A stretch of 64,000 nt of DNA from positions 35,125,336 through 35,189,335 of the forward strand of contig OZ038433.1 in assembly GCA_964036275.1 (NCBI GenBank), read 5' to 3'. Source of the stretch: Litoditis marina (lineage: Eukaryota; Nematoda; Chromadorea; Rhabditida; Rhabditidae). The translations under genes and the position numbers were made by a program. Below, one piece after another: positions 59,109 to 64,000 of the stretch (position 1 is the first letter of the stretch; the number at the start of each line of letters is the position of its first letter). The notes below the pieces were generated by a model, which made no database searches, had not been told where the DNA came from, and saw nothing but the letters and a program-made list of their open reading frames with translations.

Positions 59109-61764
59109 TTAAAAATTAACAATATGCCTGGAATCCAATAAAAGATTTGAGAGAGCTCATTCAATAATAATACGAAGTTAACGTATGAAAGAGAATTGAA
59201 TCAAAATTGAAACTTGTTGTCAACTCACCCTCCAGCCATATGAGCGGTGCTCCATACAAAGTTTGATACGAAAAATGAGTGCAAGTGATCGGTCATAAAT
59301 TTCGGAAGTGTATGGTAGCAAATGAGGCTGAGAGCGAACATGGTTGAAGTCAGACTGGACTGGAAGTGCCGTTTGATTGCTCGGGGAGCACGCAGACATG
59401 GTTGTTTTAATCGTCCGTGTTTGTAATTTCATTGCGTAACTGATACGTTCTGGATATCACTCAGAACGGGTGCTCCTTATGATATTTCGGGGGCCGAGTG
59501 GTTGACTAGTTGTGTGCGCGCTAGCACTCCAAACACCAGAGGTCCTATGCATGAAACATTTCGGGCCGGGTCGGGATGCTATCCCGAACTGGATTAGGCT
59601 ATTTCCCGACCGATTGAGGTCGGAATAACATCCCGACCCGGCCCGGAATCTTTCATGCATACGGCCTCAGGGTCAGATCCCACTCCGCGCGGTATTTTCA
59701 TGGCGGACCGCATGAGCTGATAAGAACGCTCACCCATGCCTAGCTTCTCTTCTACGGGTCTCGGTAATTATATTACGAATGAAGTAACCCACGACTGAAC
59801 TAGTTGCCGTAAAAGATGATTATTATATTATTATTATTTAAAATTCCAACAAACAATTTGGATACTTTTATACTCTTGTGTTAAATACATGTATTGGTGC
59901 ATTTTTCAGCGTTACAACTTAACAGCAAGTACATACTACTTGTTTGGTAGCTATTCATGCCACTAGCGGGTGATTAGCTACGTAGATCGTACCTGTATGA
60001 AAAAGGAAACTTCTTTTTTCTTCTGTCTGGCAGCATGAGAGTTTGCTCCATCTCCACCTGTGCCACCCAACGTCTGGAAAATATGTCCTTAGTTTTCCAA
60101 ATTGTCCCAGCTAGACTGAGCTAGAGCTTTCATTCATAGTCTGCTCAATAATAACATTTTCAAGCGCTATAAATGTCATTTAGAATGGTAAGATCATTGT
60201 TTATGGTAAATTCCGATTATGGGGAGAAAGGACTCATACCAGAATCGTGATGGTACACAGTCTTTTATGCCAATGGTTGGAATCGGGTTCACATGTTTCT
60301 CTGTCAAACAACATAAAACAGCACTTTTTTGCGCAGCGCTTGCAGTCTATCAAACCACAAACCACAAAAAAATCGTGAGGTAGTAAATTATGGGGGTGTA
60401 GTGAGATCAAACAACAACACACATTTGGTACAACCTCAAAATAGATTGTACTAAAATTATCTTACCCCGCTCTTGACTTTCAAACCCCTAAGGGTCAACA
60501 AATCGAAAATGGCCACGACTACAAACAGAGAGACGTTGTAGGTCATATTGACGTATTTGGCGAGGAATTGACCACAAGAAGTTGGCGCAAAAGTCCACTC
60601 AAAAACCACACTGGCGTAGAACACATAACAATTACCTTGAAAGAAGAATTGAGAATCAGAAAAAAATCTCTAGGTCCACGTATCAGAGCGAATTATATCT
60701 TGACCCTGGTTGAAGTCTCACTTTGCAGCTATGCGATTCATCTCTCAATCATTTACATCAACACTGTGCAAATATCTAATGAAGGAATTTTGTTTGGAGA
60801 TAATGCATGTTAGCAAAAGTATACGCAAGATACAGCACATCTACGCAGTATTCTCATTAAACCTCAATTAATGATTAGGAATAAGTATGCTATCTCACCA
60901 TGAAAGTACACTGCAGCGTATCCGGCACTGGTAGTTAATATGAAGGCTAATATCATGAACGTATTCTCAATTGTGAAATGTTGACGATAAATGACGGGAT
61001 ATGAAATAGCCACAAAACGATTAAAAGAAATGGCGAGGATGGAGTGGAAAGACACGGATTGGAAAAATATAATCAGTTGACCTAAGAAACGGTTTAAGCC
61101 TTGAAGATATTCGGGCACCAAACTGAAATATATGGTAATAACGACCAACTAAACTTTTCTCTACAAATAATGGAACGATTTAATGTTTTTCGTTCATGTT
61201 TAAGGGCTTATTCGCCAAAACTCACGTAATCGTGATTGGAGCGATCCAGAGCAGAAAAACAAGTGAAACCCCAACGTTTGCCAATGTTTCGCAGATTGTT
61301 AGAACTCCGAAAGAAGAGTGGAAAATACGCAAACGCATCATAATCATTGAACAAAGAAGGTTGATGAAAACCCCCACCACTGACACCTGGAAAATATTAA
61401 TATTAATGATCTTTTTTTCACCTGGAATGTGTTTATTCGTTGCTCGGATCACTTGATCCCACGAAAATATCATGCGAAAGGATCGAGTTTCCTTCTTATC
61501 ATACAAATCTAGTTTTGAACTGCTTCATAGTCGTCTATCTGCTCTATCTAGCTAGTGGTAGACGCCTTGCGCAGGCGACTGCGGCTCAATGAACAGTTGA
61601 ACAAATTGTGCAGAGGGATACGTTTGTCTCGAACTTCCACTTGAAAAGAATATTATTTTTTGCTAATCTCTGATTTGATAACAAACACCTACCGAAGCGG
61701 TTACAAGAGCGACTATGACCTGTTCATGATAGTGATCTTCTTCTATACCTGATTCGTCCGTCAT
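59109..61764 (-). CDS. Srx-type serpentine chemoreceptor, seven exons
   Basis: Exons on the minus strand: 61693-61764 (ATG), 61226-61386, 60899-61122, 60466-60635, 59993-60073, 59229-59359 and a tiny last exon 59109-59127 (TAA). They total 285 residues with consistent phases. Srx hallmarks: TM1 VVGVFINLLCSMIMM, TM2 LTICETLANVG, then at the end of TM3 AISFNRFVAISYPVIY (the DRY-like position), WTFAPTSCGQF before TM5, KKKEVSFFIQ before TM6, and FFVSNFVW..AH in TM7. The early exons are strongly supported; the last is the weakest and fits only by phase and an AG site. A TATAG acceptor-like site abuts the ATG. Intron 5 carries a SINE. Opposite orientation and different family from the tandem array. 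Confidence 0.75.
59491..59850 (+). mobile_element. tRNA-derived SINE type A, copy 3, split by a MITE
   Basis: Head GGGGCCGAGTGGTTGACTAG, body GCGGACCGCATGAGCTGA and an ATTATTATT tail match 21755-22005. The box B region is interrupted by the MITE at about 59541-59668. Lies in intron 5 of the Srx gene, antisense to it. Confidence 0.75.
59541..59668. mobile_element. MITE with ATGCATGAAA ends nested in the SINE
   Basis: Inverted ends GAGGTCCTATGCATGAAAC and TTTCATGCATACGGCCTC, with long internal complementarity (GGGCCGGGTCGGGATG / CATCCCGACCCGGCCC). Same family as 36676-36768. The target duplication is not clear. Confidence 0.8.
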
Positions 61765-63471
61765 CTATAAATCAATAAAGTCAAGTATAGTTCACTAACA
61801 AACAGGTAAAGTCAAACAGAAGGTCACACCTATGGAATGAACTATAAACTGTTCCATATACAATACAACTATGTAGTTTGCAGAGACTGTTTCGTGGACT
61901 CAGCTTTACTATAGTTTCTGATTTTCTAAATCCTATTGTTTCACTTTTATTACTAAACTTTATGGTAGCATACTCAAAAGTTTTATGAAGTACTCATTTG
62001 TTATTTTTTTAACGAAAAGTTCATAGAAGCGTTATGAACAATCGAAAAACTTGCCACTACTTTGAAACGAAGACTACATGTATCTTAGTAATTTTGACAA
62101 ATAATGTTGCTCATATTTGTTCCTCATCGGTGTTTTTCCTCAAAAGTCTCGATTAATATTAATTTAAACAAAGTTATTCTAATAGGTTCAATAGCAGCCG
62201 ACAGTAGAAAGGATTATGATCTCAAAAGTGACTATGGAGGACTAGAGAGAGGTTCGGTGTACAGACAATTACTGCTGGCTCCACTACATCATAGGAAAGG
62301 AAGTGGTGTTCACACAGTGTCAGCAATCATATTAACTGTTTCCATAACTCGGAAACTCTCTCAGGAACCAAGTCGTAAACAATCCTAGTTCCAGCTAAAT
62401 TGGTGGGAATGTTATCTTCTCCAAAGCTAACCGTTGTTTTTCGTTTGGACATAAGAACTCACACGCCGTGTGTTTTTCATCGACAACGCTAAATTTCAAA
62501 CGATTCCATTGACGATGAAATCGAGTGAGGGTGTTGGCGCTGTTTGGCGCTTGGTTGGGGCACCGAAAGCAAACTGTCAGTTTATTGAATATTTCCGTGC
62601 CTGCGCCAAGGTTGAGATAGGAATTATGTATTCTGCACGACGAGCTTTCTGACGTAGGAATCGTGTTCAGAAGTCCAGGCGAACCGGTCCGTCATTAGTT
62701 CCTCCAATTAAAAGTGTACACAATTCGATCACGGAGAAAAGAGGCGTTACATCGGAACCTTTCAAAAACGACACTCAACCATAACTTGAGTGAGAATCAT
62801 ACAACTTGGCTGAAATTTTAACATACTTTGTATTTCATGATTATCCAACGTTTCCCTGTTTGCAATTCAAAAACTACCGCGAATCTCATTGTCGTTCAAA
62901 AACTACAAAAGGGTCTGCAATGGCCGAACCAAAGACAACTCACGCGGAGCGATTCTACGAGAATCTCACCCCCGATTCAATTTCTGTAGAGTACGGTTCC
63001 TTACAAGAACCAATTTCTTTTTCTCACTATCTCTAAACAGAATGACATCCAGAACAATCACGCAACAGAACGATATCGAAAACATTCTTATAGGACGCCA
63101 GCCACCAATACTGAGAAATCGTGTTCTGACCCACGGGAATTTTCATTTTTTCTTGTTTACTCTATCACAAAATTGTAACCAATTACATGGGTAAAAACTA
63201 TTTCAGATATTTATTCGTGTTTTCGTTTTGATTAAGATTGAATTTGTGTGTTCGAAAACACAATTCACCATTCCTCCAAACCCTTGGGGATGATTCAGTT
63301 ACCATTGGGATCGTTTGGCTCATAAGAGGCTTATATCTCGACCGATATCTTTTTCTTTCTGTTGTAATTGTAAAAGACCAGCAGTAAAATTAACATCAAA
63401 GGAGAATCTTGAGTTTTAGTTTTTTCCCTTTAAATGAAATACTTGTTCGCCATCCGGCCCGGTTCCGCTAT
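61765..63471. other. Region without a supported gene; repeat remnants
   Basis: Upstream of the Srx gene. Apart from the composite-element remnant at 62495-62955 I see only AT-rich sequence and shadow frames. Confidence 0.5.
62495..62955 (+). mobile_element. Diverged remnant of the GGCGCC-rich composite element
   Basis: Matches copy 1 at AAACGATTCCATTGACG, AACCATAACTTGAG and CCAAAGACAACTCACGC, with the GGCGCC sites decayed to GGCGCT. Both termini are degraded. Shows an older burst of the same family. Confidence 0.65.
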
Positions 63472-63681
63472 TCATCTCAACGTGTTGGCGTGATCTTCCG
63501 AAGTTGCAACTGACGTAATGTTGAAATTCTTCTCGGCTTTGTGGACGGCGTACCGTTGTGGACGTCGTACGGTCAGTTTGGTAGGGGGCGGGGTTTGGCT
63601 AGCGGCCAGCTCAACTGTGTATATTTCATCTACACACTCTCTCGTCTGCTGGCAATGAATCAACGACCGCTTGCCACGCAT
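63472..63681 (-). CDS. Short uncharacterised ORF, possibly an exon
   Basis: 69 codons from an ATG at 63681, in a locally less AT-rich stretch, with charged and Thr/Pro-rich composition. I recognise no domain and see no splice context that decides it. It could be an exon of a gene or element to the right of the window, or chance. Confidence 0.2.
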   Translation of the reverse strand: MRGKRSLIHCQQTRECVDEIYTVELAASQTPPPTKLTVRRPQRYAVHKAEKNFNITSVATSEDHANTLR

Positions 63682-64000
63682 CGCTACAATGATTTGACCC
63701 TTTCGCTGTCTTCATGAGAAATATGGCGACTACATTCTCCTGCGATACCGAGCGCCAGAGAGCAGCAAGTCGCCGTGAGACCGCGGTACTTGCGTGCACG
63801 ATCAAATGTCTGCAAAGTCAAATTTGGTGTCAATTAATTCTAAGTACATCGTCACGGTCATAAATTCTAGAAAACGATTTGCGTGACAAATTAGTGGTTT
63901 TCTAACTTAATTATACCCATCAGGAGATTAGAATATGCTTTTCCGGTTATGAGGCTATCACTGCGTTGAACTACATAAGCGTGAGCCAATAAACGTCAAC

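Noticed and set aside
1..64000. CRISPR arrays, bacterial operons or rRNA genes
   Set aside because: No spaced direct repeats, ribosome-binding-site-led operons or rRNA-like sequence were seen; the gene structure is eukaryotic.

Overview
The window is nematode genomic DNA, most probably from a Caenorhabditis-like rhabditid. It is AT-rich, with short introns carrying nematode-type splice sites (donor GTRAGT, acceptor TTTCAG), families of serpentine chemoreceptor genes, and many small DNA transposons. No bacterial-type operon, CRISPR array or rRNA gene was seen. Most of the window is an accessory chemoreceptor cluster remodelled by inverted duplication and transposons.

Layout. (1) 1-3.5 kb, minus strand: a protein-primed family B DNA polymerase gene of the Maverick/Polinton type. 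It runs off the left edge and shows signs of decay. (2) 4.38-32.55 kb: a giant imperfect palindrome with its axis near 16.71 kb. The left arm is 4381-16602 and the right arm 16814-32545. It holds two copies each of three chemoreceptor genes, but only one of the six copies is intact (19412-23218, + strand). The arms differ by independent transposon insertions and deletions, so the palindrome is real and older than those events. (3) 32.4-58 kb, + strand: a tandem array of five paralogous seven-helix receptor genes. Those at 38.2, 47.7 and 53.0 kb have intact reading frames; those at 32.4 and 43.5 kb are pseudogenes. A second, smaller palindrome (45.35-48.11 kb) sits between the last two intact genes. 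(4) 59.1-61.8 kb, minus strand: a complete-looking seven-exon Srx-type receptor. (5) 61.8-64 kb: repeat remnants and one short unassigned ORF.

The array paralogs share one six-exon structure with almost constant exon lengths (162, 117-123, 204-207, 180-186, 79 and 182-191 nt) and a conserved C-terminal motif PYKER. I place them in the Str superfamily (Srh/Sri-like) without naming a family. All except the more divergent 19.4-kb gene have an upstream non-coding block of about 90-100 bp. Its core is an imperfect inverted repeat (TGCTAAC / GTTAGCA), followed about 40 bp later by an ATTTGCTAATATAATTAT-like motif. This looks like a shared promoter or enhancer and is the most interesting undescribed signal here.

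Mobile elements include: a GGCGCC-rich composite element with a foldback terminus (two nearly full copies with 3-bp target duplications, plus a remnant); a 1.29-kb TIR element whose ends resemble those at the palindrome axis; a LINE fragment keeping an ORF1-like protein; two tRNA-derived SINE types; MITEs with ATGCATGAAA ends; and a TA-inserting element (three copies). All calls rest on reading the sequence; no alignment or database search was run.
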